Source of the DNA: Hippopus hippopus | Lineage: Eukaryota > Mollusca > Bivalvia > Cardiida > Cardiidae | Direction: 5' to 3' | Assembly: GCA_946811185.2 (NCBI GenBank) | Contig: OX328097.1 | Span: 56,573,063-56,637,062 of the forward strand | DNA: 64,000 nt | Part shown: one piece after another, positions 53,614-63,371 of the stretch | How the letters are laid out: the number at the start of each line of letters is the position of its first letter | Position numbering within the stretch: the first letter of the stretch is position 1 | The notes under the pieces: generated by a model | Database searches by the model: none | What the model was told of the DNA's origin: nothing | Seen by the model: the letters and a program-made list of their open reading frames with translations, nothing else | Position numbers and translations under genes: made by a program

Positions 53614-53673
53614 AGCTACTATCATATTTACTGTCTTTTTCCTCTAAAAAACATTATTTCGTTGGCATTTCAG

Positions 53674-53753
53674 CACTTGGAAAAATTGAAGATCATAAAT
53701 CTCCGAAACCTCATGTTTCAGAAAGTTTTTATCTAGAAAACTCTATCAGCCTA
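53674..53753 (+). CDS. candidate small exon, possibly the next exon of the Ig receptor gene
   Basis: An 80-bp segment in a repeat-free pocket between two TTAA-1 copies. It has a pyrimidine-rich tract and acceptor (GGCATTTCAG, ending 53673) and a strong donor (CTA|GTAAGC). Two bases plus 26 codons read L-G-K-I-E-D-H-K-S-P-K-P-H-V-S-E-S-F and a short tail ending I-S-L. The incoming phase fits the T left by the exon at 3611-3913, giving Ser (not the expected Trp). The tail could be the first strands of a second Ig domain before its Cys, which would lie in the following exon. No such exon was found in the remaining 10 kb. The peptide is too short for a family call. Confidence 0.3.
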
Positions 53754-53769
53754 GTAAGCCACAGACTCA

Positions 53770-53986
53770 TTAACTCTTTACCAAACAACAAAATTTTAGA
53801 CTCTTCTGTATTGATAGCATAATTATGTAGAGCCAATATGATAAGATTTTTCTTCAAAAGGGTAGGACACATTGTTTGAAAAGGAGAAAATAATGGATAC
53901 CAGTCTTTTCTTCCTTTTTCACAATGATTTCGAAATCCTTTCTTCAAAGAGATGTGAAGACTCTGGATTTTTTGATGAAGGGTTAA
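53770..53986 (+). mobile_element. TTAA-1 MITE
   Basis: TTAACTCTTTACCAAACAAC left tip, starting 16 bp after the candidate exon's donor. Right end 'tgatgaagggttaa'; hairpin diverged. Confidence 0.75.
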
Positions 53987-53989
53987 GGA

Positions 53990-54215
53990 TGATATATCCT
54001 TTGCCAAAGGATCCATCTTTTTATGACCCAGAGTGTTTTTAGAAATCATTACAGGAGAAGGAGAAAAAAAGTGGAAACTGGCAGTTTTACCTTTCATGCA
54101 ATATCATCTATGTTTTTAAAGACAAATTATATAATTTTAGCCACACCCAATTTGCCGTCTTTGGTGGTTTCAGTCTGGACAAGTCTAGAATTTTGTGCTC
54201 CTGTAAAGAGTTGGG
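53990..54215 (-). mobile_element. TTAA-1 MITE, degraded
   Basis: 'tatcctttgccaaaggatcc' tip, 'gacccagagtgtttttagaa' arm, right end 'ctgtaaagagttg'. Confidence 0.55.
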
Positions 54216-54276
54216 ATAAACAAACTTAGACAGATAATAGAAAATGTAACTTGATTGGTTTTGCTAGGCACTAGGG

Positions 54277-54430
54277 GCTATATTTACCAACCATTCTAAT
54301 ATTGTACTATTTCTAAATTCCAAGATCGGCCATCTGACTGTTAATTATACTTCTGTTTCAGCCAAACAGATCCTGAAGTCTTGGAGTTGTATCATTCTCT
54401 ATCAGCTATTCAGATGGTTGATGAAAAAAA
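54277..54430. mobile_element. partial MITE, 'tatttaccaaccattct' end
   Basis: The left end matches the 16120-16316 family. The right end is not recovered. Confidence 0.5.
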
Positions 54431-54458
54431 ATTGAATTCAAAATAAAATAAAGAATAG

Positions 54459-54642
54459 ATAACTCTTTACCAAACGACAAAACTTTTGAGTCATCCAAAG
54501 GAAAGCAGGTGCAGACGACATAATGTTTTGAAAAAATTGTGGGAAAAGGAGAAAATGCTGATTACCAGTGTTTTCTCCTTTTCCCGCAATATTTTCGAAA
54601 AACTTTTTTTCTCAGGGTGGTTAAAACTTGGTAAAGGGTTAA
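54459..54642 (+). mobile_element. TTAA-1 MITE, shortened arms
   Basis: 'ataactctttaccaaacgac' to 'ttggtaaagggttaa'. Strong hairpin, but about 40 bp of the left arm is missing after 'gcaggtgcagacgacataa'. Confidence 0.8.
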
Positions 54643-54649
54643 TTAGTAG

Positions 54650-55225
54650 AAAAGAATTAAGAGTTAAGACTTAAAGGCGAAATTTACAAACTTGTCGTCC
54701 TTTGACAGCTGAAAATACTATCTACTGAAACTGACAAAGATTTTCATCTTACAGGCTTGTCTAAACAAGGAGACATTAGAGATGCAAGATTGGTCTGCAC
54801 ATATTGTGATAACCAGCATTTTTTTTTCGTCCAATGTTTTCTGCCCAATCGTTTGAGCTGCCTTTGAATACATTGTCTGCAAAAATGGTGTACAAATCTA
54901 AAATTTTGTCATGTGTTAGAGTGAAGAGAAAAGATGACTAACACAGAAAACTTATAGGAACAGGATTTTTTTCAATGAAGAGCTTTGATTTTACTTTAAA
55001 CAGAGATAAAAGTTATCAAAGTAATCAGACCTGAGGAAATGCATCAACTTCCCATTAATTTTGATGATGTTACTTTAGTATATACTTATTAAAGCTAATA
55101 AAACTCTCATATGTGTTACAAAAGTTGATAGATTTATCTCTTTTATGACTTATGAACATCACAAAGAAGTAAATGGTTACAGACTTACCTTTCCCTGCTG
55201 TTAGTGACATTGAAGTAAACTTTTG
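54650..55225. other. unique sequence with TTAA-1 debris
   Basis: A decayed TTAA-1 right half lies at about 54800-54925 ('ataaccagcattttttttt', 'cattgtctgcaaaaatgg'). The rest shows no gene. Confidence 0.5.
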
Positions 55226-55290
55226 TGGAGGGCTTAGATCAAGATCATACTGCACAGAACATGCATTCTAACCTTAGATCTACATTTTTT
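55225..55290. mobile_element. TTAA-2 hairpin core
   Basis: 'gatcaagatcatactgcaca' and 'atgcattctaaccttagatc' pair imperfectly. Confidence 0.5.
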
Positions 55291-55370
55291 TTTATTCTAA
55301 CAATTACTAAGATATCTGTTCATTTGGATTGGAATGAATTTCTAGCCTGCATAAAAATTATGACCATATG

Positions 55371-55650
55371 AATGAGCTTGAAAGGTGGTTTAATGCATCT
55401 TAGCATTTTACCCAGCACACATTCACATAATCATGGACCCATAAAATCAAGTTTCTCTAGCAACGGGATGAACCATGAGGTAAAATATTCTTCAGCTTGC
55501 AGAAAATTTACAAATAGCAACAAGTTTTGACCATTTCATGTCAACATGGCATGAGTAGGCTGCACAGACTGATATGGGTCAAAACTTTTTGAAATTTGTA
55601 GGCAACTTTTTCAAATGCATTAGACGACCTTTTCACAAAGCATGATTCAA
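55371..55650. mobile_element. TA-1 MITE, diverged
   Basis: 'tgagcttgaaaggtggttta' and 'catttcatgtcaacatggca' mark it. The right end reads 'cgaccttttcacaaagcatg'. Confidence 0.6.
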
Positions 55651-55675
55651 AAATTTTCCTTGGCAGCAAAAGAGT

Positions 55676-55905
55676 CAGTTTTTTACCAAACAACCAAGTT
55701 TTAGACTGGGCCAAATTGAAAACATTTGCAGACGACAAATTAAATCCAAATCAAAAGATAATTTGTTTCTTTGATGTGGCAGAAAATAACTGGAGGAAAA
55801 CGGATTCTGGTTATTTGCATTTTCTCCTTTTTCTACGTTTTTTTTTATCCTTATTTAAGGCACATTTGTCATTTGCAAAATGTTTTTCAGTGTCAAGGAG
55901 TCAAA
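55676..55905 (+). mobile_element. TTAA-1 MITE, right end decayed
   Basis: 'gttttttaccaaacaaccaa' tip, 'acatttgcagacgacaaatt' arm, weak hairpin. Confidence 0.6.
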
Positions 55906-55914
55906 AATTTGGTT

Positions 55915-56128
55915 TTATTGCACAATACTGACTTTGAACGACCCTGAGGAAAGAAGCCTTTCTAAAGCATAATGTGGGAAAAGGAGAAAATGCTGGTAAC
56001 CAGGATTTTCTCCTTTGCCCACAATGTTGTCTACCCTATCAAAGAAAATTGCACCATTTGAGCCACATTAAAATTGTCATCTGCAAATGCTTTCAATTGA
56101 GACAAGATTAAAATTATCATCTGCTAAA
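55915..56128 (-). mobile_element. TTAA-1 MITE
   Basis: 'tattgcacaatactgacttt' left, strong hairpin with one extra base, right arm to 'attatcatctgctaaaa'. Tips eroded. Confidence 0.7.
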
Positions 56129-56324
56129 AACTGGTAGTTTTTCCATTGTTTTGTGAACATGCACACAGGTATATTTATGTCCAAACTTCTGAAGTCTCTC
56201 TCACCATAGTAAAACTTTGAACAAGACTATGAAAACGATAGCTAAGCAAGACTTTGAATTTTCAGATTTCTGGTTTTAGGCATTAAAGAGTTACCTACCC
56301 TTGAGCCTAGACATCTTTTGCTTT

Positions 56325-56520
56325 AATACTGTGCCACACAAACCCAAGTTTAAGCAACTCTTAAGAAGAAAGCTTTTGAAACAGCATGGGAAAAGGAGCC
56401 AGCATTTTCTCTTCTCCTACAATGTTTTCTGCTCAATCAAATTCAAGTTTCATCATTTTAGCTATCTTTGATTTGTCGCTTGCTATCACTTTGAACTAAA
56501 ATTTTGTAACACAGATTAGG
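56325..56520 (-). mobile_element. TTAA-1 MITE, degraded
   Basis: 'ttaatactgtgccacacaaa' tip. Part of the hairpin is deleted ('agcatgggaaaaggagccag'). Confidence 0.55.
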
Positions 56521-56835
56521 TTTGAATATCTGTCTTCACTCTGTCAAAGCCTACGTTGGTAGTATCTGCACATTTATAGGGATAATGAATAAATCAAGTA
56601 AACTTATTCTTTATGTTTTGATACTGGCAATAAAAGTTATTATTACTTGAAGAGAAAGCACAGGGAAGTGTGAGAAAATTATCCAGTTTTGATACTGTTA
56701 TCTATTTCAGATGGTTTCTTTTTGCATTCCTGCCAAAAACTTGCATATTTGCCTGATTTAGAGTGTGCAATGTTTCTCTTTGACCTTGTTCCTCCTAAAT
56801 TACACCCAGTGCCTTTCACAACTTTTATTACCTGT

Positions 56836-56905
56836 GCAGCCAATGTAGTTAAGATCATACTGCATGAAATGTGCAGTATGATCTATGATCTTCACTGTCG
56901 GCTTT
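56836..56905. mobile_element. TTAA-2 hairpin core
   Basis: 'ttaagatcatactgcatgaa' pairs with 'atgtgcagtatgatctatga'. Both arms share the same change from the family (atac for agac), so the stem is still matched. Confidence 0.6.
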
Positions 56906-56991
56906 CCTGTAACACTATACGCAAAAGTAATCATGAAATTTCAATTATTTCAGTCTTATTTCTAAACTGAAAATGTTTGCTGGTTTCTTTT

Positions 56992-57220
56992 TTAACCCTT
57001 CACCACACGCCAAAATTTTAGACCTATCCAAGTTGAAAGCATTTGCAGGCGACAACTTCATAGAAGCTCAAATGACGCAATTTTTCTTTGATAGGGTAGA
57101 AAACTTTGTGGGAAAAGGAGAAAATGCTGGTTACCAGCATTTTCTCCTTTTCCCACAATGTTTTCAAAAGGCTTCTTCCTAAGGGTCGTTAAAAGTCGTC
57201 ATTGTGTGGTAAAAGGTTAA
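56992..57220 (+). mobile_element. TTAA-1 MITE, cluster member 1
   Basis: TTAACCCTTCACCACACGCC to 'ggtaaaaggttaa'. Near-perfect palindrome. The element-long open frame (56973-57182) reads …KLKAFAGDNF… then VENFVGKGENAG. Confidence 0.88.
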
Positions 57221-57232
57221 GCGTTCTAAGGG

Positions 57233-57461
57233 TTAACTCTTTACCATACAACAAAAAAATTAGACTGGTCTAAATTGAAAATATTTGCAGATGACAATTT
57301 AAATGTAGTTCAAATGACGGAATTTGTCTTTAATAAGTAGAAAAGATTGTTGGAAAAGGAGAAAATGGTAGTTACCAGCATTTTCTCCTTTTCCAACAGT
57401 GTTTTCAAAAGGCCTTTTCCTTGTGGTCATTAAAACTCAAGATTGTGTGGTACAGGGTTGA
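57233..57461 (+). mobile_element. TTAA-1 MITE, cluster member 2
   Basis: TTAACTCTTTACCATACAAC to 'ggtacagggttga'. The hairpin stem carries paired changes ('ttggaaaaggag' and 'ctccttttccaa'). Confidence 0.85.
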
Positions 57462-57683
57462 ACCTTTCCTAAACGATGAACGTAAGATTCCTTAAAATTC
57501 AGAACTTCTGCAGATGACACATTCAAAATGGTACAAGAGAGCTTAAGCTCTCTGGTAAGGTAGAAAACATGGTGGGAAAAGGAGAAAATGCTGGTTACAG
57601 ATTTTCTCCTTTTTCACCCTATGTTTTCAAAAGCCTTCTTGCCCAGGGTCGTGAAAACCAGGAATTGTGTGGTAAAAAGTTAA
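57458..57683 (+). mobile_element. TTAA-1 MITE, cluster member 3
   Basis: TTGAACCTTTCCTAAACGATG to 'ggtaaaaagttaa'. Shares its first four bases with member 2 and its TTAA with member 4. Confidence 0.8.
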
Positions 57684-57898
57684 GCCTTTACTGAATAATC
57701 CCAAGTGTAGTGAGCCTGATAAAGAAGGCTTCTGAAAACATTGTGGGAAAAGGAGAAAATGCTGGTAAGCACCATTTCCCGCAATGTTTTCTACCCTTGC
57801 ATGGACAGTTTACACTAGTTAAGCTATATTTAATCCACCATCTGCAAGTTCTTACAAATGGGACAAGTCTAAAATTTTGTCGCATGGTAAAGGTTTAA
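57680..57898 (-). mobile_element. TTAA-1 MITE, cluster member 4
   Basis: TTAAGCCTTTACTGAATAATCC to 'ggtaaaggtttaa'. The only minus-oriented member. Its right hairpin arm is shortened ('gcaccatttcccgcaatg'). Confidence 0.82.
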
Positions 57899-58122
57899 CT
57901 CTTTACCAAACGACAAAATTTTGGACTGGTCCAAATTGAAAGCATTTGCAGATGACAAAATAAAAGTGACTGAAAATTTGAAATTTGTTTGGGAAGGGTA
58001 GAAAACATTGTGGGAAAAGGAGAAAATGCTGGTTACCAGCATTTTCTCCTTTTCTCGCAATGTTTTCAAAAGGCTTCTTTGTTAGGGTCGTTAAAAGTCG
58101 GGATTGTGTGGTAAAGGTTTAA
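57895..58122 (+). mobile_element. TTAA-1 MITE, cluster member 5
   Basis: TTAACTCTTTACCAAACGAC to 'ggtaaaggtttaa', full palindrome. Closest to 42069-42296. Confidence 0.9.
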
Positions 58123-58134
58123 ACTAACATATCG

Positions 58135-58690
58135 TCTGAACTTACCAGACGACAAAATTTTAGAAAAGTTCAACATGAAAGCTTTTGCAGACAGCAAAAT
58201 GTTACTGAAAATTTGAATTTTTATACCCCTGCAAAACAAACGTTTTAGGGGGTATACTGGAATCAGCCTGTCTGTCCGTCCGTGTGTCCGTGCGTGTGTC
58301 CCTCCGTGTACAAAATACTAGTAATTTTGTGTCATGAACTCCTCCTACAGTTTTGCTGCTATTGTATTGAAAGTTTTTTGATACGTTGATCGTATACTGA
58401 AGTTGTGTAAAAGGCAGTTTTCAATCATCTACTCCCTATGATTCCAGGGTAATCTCCCCTTGAACTTGGAAAATTTTTTGTTAAATTGCCTGTTTCTGTC
58501 AAAGTGCTGGCGGGGGTATTAAGTCACATTCAGTGACAGCTCTAGTTTTAATTGGGAAGGGTAGATCTAGAAAACAATGTGGGAAAAGCAGAAAATGCTG
58601 GTTACCAGCATTTTCTCCTTTTCCCACAAGGTTTTCAAAAGGCTTCTTTTCAGGGTTGTTAAAAGTAGGGATTGTGTGGTAAAGGGTTAA
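58135..58690 (+). mobile_element. TTAA-1 MITE, cluster member 6, split by a Helitron-like element
   Basis: The left part 'tgaacttaccagacgacaaa' to 'ctgaaaatttgaattt' (58220) and the right part 'aattgggaagggtaga' (from 58550) to GGTAAAGGGTTAA. Removing 58221-58546 restores an ordinary copy of the member-5 subfamily. Confidence 0.85.
58221..58546 (+). mobile_element. short Helitron-like element inside TTAA-1
   Basis: 326 bp. It starts TTATACCCCTGC with a nearby inverted 'gggggtatac', contains 'gtctgtccgtccgtgtgtcc', and ends with the hairpin 'gtcacattcagtgac' and CTCTAGT. There is no target duplication, as expected for Helitrons. Insertion lies within a T run. Confidence 0.75.
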
Positions 58691-58973
58691 AAGGTTAAAG
58701 ATTGAAATATCAGTGTGATAATTGCTTAAATCACAAAAATAATTAAGTCAAACCTTTTGCAGGTTTCTGGATGATTAAAGAAGGTTAAACAGGGGGATGT
58801 AATTCCTAGCAATGATAGTAAGCCAGAACCACGGAACACATGTTTTTGTAATGAAATCCGCAGATTCAATTAAATTGCAATGTAACAAGTGGGAATTACT
58901 AAAGATTCATGCATCTCTTTCCCTTCTTACCTTGAATGCCCTGGCAGTAGGGATTTGATTTGATTTTGTATTT

Positions 58974-59234
58974 GGGCTATACTCTGTGAAAAGGGGGCTT
59001 AATGCAACTGCGACAAGTATCGGCCAAGGTCAGCCTGTTCAGTCCGCGCAGGCTGACCTGGGCCAAAACTTTTCGCTATTGGTCAATTTTCTGTATGTCA
59101 AAGGACCACTCTACCTCATGCTTTCATCGATTGTTAGACAAAATGAATCTTATGGATCCATGATTATGTGATGGCTTGCATGATATAATGAATCACTGAG
59201 ATACATTAAGCCCCCTTTTGCCAGAGCATGACTC
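58974..59234. mobile_element. TA-1 MITE, complete
   Basis: 'actctgtgaaaagggggctt' at the left and 'aagcccccttttgccagagc' at the right. The GC-rich palindrome 'cagtccgcgcaggctgacct' lies near the left, so this copy is inverted relative to 19667-19930. Confidence 0.8.
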
Positions 59235-59384
59235 ATTTATTTGTTGTCGCCAACGTTTGCCCAAATGGGGAATGCCCATAGAAGGCCGTTAGTTATGTTA
59301 CAGGGGATAGTGCAAGGTACAGGATGATTAACTGAATGGTGCTTTAGGGTTCTTTCAACATTGTTTCAATTATATCATGGTGAC

Positions 59385-59545
59385 AGCTCACATTTGCATG
59401 TATGTCCTGGATTTCACCAGTACAAGGCTAGGGCTTTGAAGTGTCTTACCCAAGGGAACTCCTATGAAAAACCCAGTGATACCCAGGTGCGGCTGAAACC
59501 TGGGGACTCCTTGTCCTCCACACTACCACTGAGCCACGCAGGTCA
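59385..59545 (-). mobile_element. tRNA-derived SINE
   Basis: On the minus strand 'gcgtggctcagtggtagtgt' (box A) and 'caggtttcagccgcacc' (box B), then the tail 'gagttcccttgggtaagaca'. The same tail occurs at 7918-8075. Confidence 0.7.
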
Positions 59546-59559
59546 CCTGGATACAGGAT

Positions 59560-60410
59560 GAAATCTAACCTAATTCATGCCTGGTTCTTTTAAGTACTCA
59601 TAAAGCATGTTTAGAATAGGACTTGGAGTTTTAAGTCGCATATAAGTACTTCTAGTAAATTTCAGTCGTCCAGTCGTAGGAATGGATCCCACACTTTCAA
59701 GTATCTTTACCTTGCAACCTTTATGTTGTAAACGACAATAAATACCATACCAAAAAACAAATGATCTGGGATCTTCATTGCGTGTTCATTGCCTGATGTT
59801 TAGTAAGGTGTTCTGATAGGACAGCCTTGAAATTGAAATATTTTATTGGTAGCCTAGAATTTTTAGAAGTTAAAAAAATGTGTACAAGATAGGTACTTTG
59901 TAAATCGATTTTATAAAATGTTGGACTTAATTGAAACTTTTTGTCCCTTTTTTTTTCCCTCTGCTGATAAGAAATTTTTAGGTAAGGAAGAGGAGAGAAA
60001 ACTTAAAAAAAAATAGTAGAAATCAACAGAAAATTAATTCTACATAATTCTACACAGAGTACTCACTGCATTGATTATTTCTTACGTCAAGCCTCTCTCC
60101 CTTCCAAATTGCCCCACCTGTCGTCTGATGAAGGATAAACTTGTTGCAGCAGCCTCGTTACTTGTCAAACGGTGATAATACAACATAGGAAACTGGAAGA
60201 AAAGCATGGTAGTTTTGAAGAAGCACTGTTTACAAAGAAAACAATATTTGACTGATTACAAGCTATGCTACAGATTTATGTTATGTACATAAAGAATGTC
60301 TGTTTGATCATTGCAGACAATCTAAGATCATTACAGAATTTTGGGGTGAATTACCTGTATAGATGCAACAGACAACTGTGATAACATCATTGTTAAACAG
60401 GGATAATTAA
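59560..60410. other. unique sequence, no confident gene
   Basis: Contains a short plus-strand frame near 60085-60170 with L-P-N-C-P-T-C-R-L-M-K, which recalls the end of a RING finger. It has no upstream cysteines or splice sites, so it is not annotated as a gene. Confidence 0.4.
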
Positions 60411-60413
60411 CAC

Positions 60414-60669
60414 TTAACCAAATGAACCAAATGACATCATTTTAGACTTTTCTAAATTGAAAGTGTTTGCAGACAACAATATATTATAAATGTGACTCAA
60501 TAAATTGAAATCTTATTTTGAAAGAGAAGAAAACATTAGGAGAAAGGTGGAAAAAGCAGGTAACCAGCCTTTTCTCCATTTTCTAAAATGCTTTTAAAAG
60601 CATTTTGTTAAAACTCAGGGTTGTTCAAAGTCAAGGTTGGTAAAACTCAGGACTGTGTGGTAAGGTTAA
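60414..60669 (+). mobile_element. TTAA-1 MITE with right-end duplication
   Basis: TTAACCAAATGAACCAAATGAC left end shows a duplicated tip. 'aaaactcagg' occurs twice near the right end before 'gtggtaaggttaa'. Confidence 0.7.
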
Positions 60670-60899
60670 CCCATTACCAAACGATGCCTGGTTTTTATTT
60701 TACGACCCTGAGATAGAAGCCTTTTGAAAACATTGTGGAAAAAGGAGAAAATGCTGGTAACCAGCATTTTCTCCTTTTCCCACAATGTTTTCTACCCTGC
60801 TTGAAACAAATTTCAATTTTTGAGTTATATTTATTTTGTCGTCTGCAAGTGCTTTCAATTTGGACTAGTCTAAAATTTTGTCGTTTGGTAAAGAGTTAA
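60666..60899 (-). mobile_element. TTAA-1 MITE, complete
   Basis: TTAACCCATTACCAAACGATGC to GGTAAAGAGTTAA. Strong palindrome. Shares its left TTAA with the preceding inverted copy. Confidence 0.88.
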
Positions 60900-61097
60900 A
60901 GAAAAAAGGAGTATGTAATAAGGACATCTTTTTTCATTGGTATGGAAACATTCTTAGAAAAGAAGCAATGGCTTTTTGTGAGTAATTGCTCCTAACAATC
61001 AGGTTTTTATGATCTCAAGGGAGATAGATGTTAAAAACAGAAAAGGAGAGTGCTGGTAAACAGCATTTTCCTTTTCTTCCTATGATGTTTTTTAACC

Positions 61098-61323
61098 CTT
61101 TAACTCTGTACCACACAACAAAATTAGAATTGTCTACATTAAAAACTTTTTGCAGGTGACAAATTGAATATGGTTAAAATTATGGGATTTGTTGGCAACT
61201 AGCATTTTCCCTTATGTTTTCAAGCCTGTTGGAGAACTATTCATCTTCACCACTTTCAGATATGTTGTCTGCAGATGCTTTCAATTTTGAAGAGTCTGAC
61301 ATTTGTTGTCTGGGAAAGGTTTA
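61098..61323. mobile_element. chimeric TTAA-1 MITE with two left ends
   Basis: The left end TTAACTCTGTACCACACAAC and arm 'ttttgcaggtgacaaattga' are plus-oriented. After a short centre ('gttggcaactagcattttcc') the right part 'gttgtctgcagatgctttca' to 'gtctgggaaaggtttaa' is the same left arm inverted. The normal right arm is missing. Confidence 0.65.
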
Positions 61324-61619
61324 AGGGTTGAATCATTTCTTGTTAGGTCAACGTCCTACCACTCTGTGTTGATGTAACTTAACAATATTATGGACTTTTC
61401 TTGTGCTTTTTTTGGTAATGTGGGATTTTGGATGACATTAAATGCTATTTTCTATGTGCTATCAGTGTCATTATGTGGCTTATCATAAAATGACCGGAAA
61501 ACACAGAAAAAACATCACATACTTGTTTACCAAAGAAAAGCCCAAAGAATAAAGCCAGAAATCATCTTCTGAGCTACATTTAATTTGTTGTATGCACAAT
61601 TTGTTGTGCAGACAACAAC

Positions 61620-61847
61620 TTAACTCTTTACCAAACGACAAAATTGTAGACCAGTCCAAATTGACAGCATTGCAGACAACAAAATAAATATGGCTCAAAA
61701 ATTGAAAATTGTTTTGAGAAGGGTAGAAAACATTGTAGGAAAAGGAGAAAATGCTGGTTACCAGCATTTTCTCTTTTTCCTACAATGTTTTCAAAAGGCT
61801 TCTTTCTCAGGGTCGTTAAAAGTCGGGATTGTGTGGTAAAGAGTTAA
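61620..61847 (+). mobile_element. TTAA-1 MITE, complete
   Basis: 228 bp, TTAACTCTTTACCAAACGAC to GGTAAAGAGTTAA. Palindrome intact, with matched changes in both arms ('gtaggaaaaggag' / 'ctctttttcctac'). Confidence 0.9.
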
Positions 61848-62254
61848 ATGTATTCCAGAAGATGATTTCTGGATTTCAAATGGACAAAAAAGAGAAAATG
61901 CAATTACATTCATACTATCCTTTTTCAACAATCATTTTTCAGCATTTTCACAGGTTCATTAAACGCATAAATTTTGGCAAAGGATTGTGTAGGTTGGGGA
62001 CTGCATTTCTAAAAGATGCAGCTTTAAAAAAAAAAACACACACACACAACCTTGACGCAAATAGTACTGACATAGGCATAACGTACATGAGAAAACACAA
62101 TGTTGAAGCACTTCAGACGGTACTAACATACTGGTAAGCATACTGTACAGAAGAGGTGTTCTGGTAAAAGCGAGTTTGATTCATCTCTTTGATGCATTAT
62201 ACAAAGCATGATTCTAATGAGTTAGAATGCCTGGACATGCAGAAATTTACAAAA

Positions 62255-62517
62255 TGAGCCATGCTGTGGCAAAAGGGGGCTTAATGCATCTCCGTGATGC
62301 ATGATACCAAGCAAGTCATTACTATATTGTGCATCCATGAAATCCATTTTGTATAACAGCCGACTGAATCATGAGGTACATTGCTCCTTTGACATGCAGA
62401 AAATTGACCAATAGCGAAAAGTTTCGGCCCAGGTCAGCCTGCGCGGACTGCGCAGGCTGTCCTGGGTCAATACTTTTCGCAGATGCATTAAGGCTCTTTT
62501 CCACAGAGCATAGCTCA
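62255..62517. mobile_element. TA-1 MITE, complete
   Basis: 'tgagccatgctgtggcaaaa' to 'acagagcatagctca', same direction and structure as 19667-19930. A fragment of a second right end follows ('gggtcgatacttttttgca', 62540-62598). Confidence 0.82.
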
Positions 62518-62645
62518 AATAGACAAAAGTTTCTACCTGTGGGTCGATACTTTTTTGCAGATACATTAATCTCCCTTTTAAGTAGAACATGGCTCATTCT
62601 CATACATTATGCTTACCACTTTTGGCTATTACAATCCAGTTTTAG

Positions 62646-62742
62646 CCATAGGAGTCCGTAGTTTGACTCCTGTCACCCATAGACTATACCTATAGTATAT
62701 AGTCTATGGGTGCCAGGAATCAAACTACGGATCCCTATGGTT
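62646..62742. mobile_element. foldback element, ~47-bp inverted repeats
   Basis: 'ccataggagtccgtagtttg' at the left pairs with 'caaactacggatccctatgg' at the right. Pairing continues to 'cacccatagactat' and 'atagtctatgggtg' with almost no loop. Confidence 0.85.
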
Positions 62743-62920
62743 TTAGCAAGATTATCTTGCAAAGAAATAGAATATTGTAAATCCTTAATCAGATTACAGT
62801 CATTCGGTTCTGTATAAATCCAGAATCAGATTACACATTCTGTTCTGTGTGATCTTTATCTACTCAGTTCTTCAGGAGTCAATCAATTCACAGCTATAAA
62901 TGTGGTAAGTGTATAGGGAC

Positions 62921-63125
62921 CATGCTCTGTGATAAGATGTGCAGTCCGTGCAGGCTGACATAGGCCTAAACTTTGGTTATTGTTAAATTTTCTGAATGTC
63001 AAAGGACCATACCACTTTATGATTCAGTTTGTTTGCAGACAAAATGGATCCATTGTACGCAACAACATCCTTGGTATAATGCATTACTAAGATGAATTAA
63101 ACCCACATTTTTTCAGAGGACTTCT
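62921..63125. mobile_element. TA-1 MITE, degraded
   Basis: 'catgctctgtgataag' and 'gcagtccgtgcaggctgaca' followed by 'gaatgtcaaaggacca'. The right end is only 'attaaacccacattttttc'. Confidence 0.6.
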
Positions 63126-63371
63126 CTTAAATACACAGTATGTAGGTAATAATTGACTGTAATTTGGAAATGACAAATTAATTCAATTATACCATTTTAC
63201 GTGAATTACCTTCATATGGGGGAGAGAACAGAAAATGAGTGACAGAGAGGCCTGTCCCGCCTTTTTATTACCCACATTTAATAAAATAATCATTATTGTG
63301 CCATAAAGTCTACTTTAATACCTAGTAATCACGACCCATGCGTATTGGTGGCTGGATAGTTTCGTCCTGTG

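Noticed and set aside
53729..54097. 122-codon minus-strand open frame
   Set aside because: It spans two different TTAA-1 copies and the gap between them. Its residues come from the repeat arms.
56689..56970. 93-codon plus-strand open frame after a TTTCAG
   Set aside because: The second half runs through a TTAA-2 hairpin core, and no Ig or other motif is present. It is not the missing receptor exon.
58261..58310. GTCCGTCC runs as a CRISPR-like or regulatory array
   Set aside because: These are the microsatellite part of the Helitron-like elements and recur at 25785 and 33665. No spacer structure is present.
60085..60170. Possible RING-finger end (PNCPTCRLMK)
   Set aside because: Only one Cys-x-x-Cys pair is present. 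There are no upstream zinc ligands, no convincing acceptor, and the frame is too short to judge.
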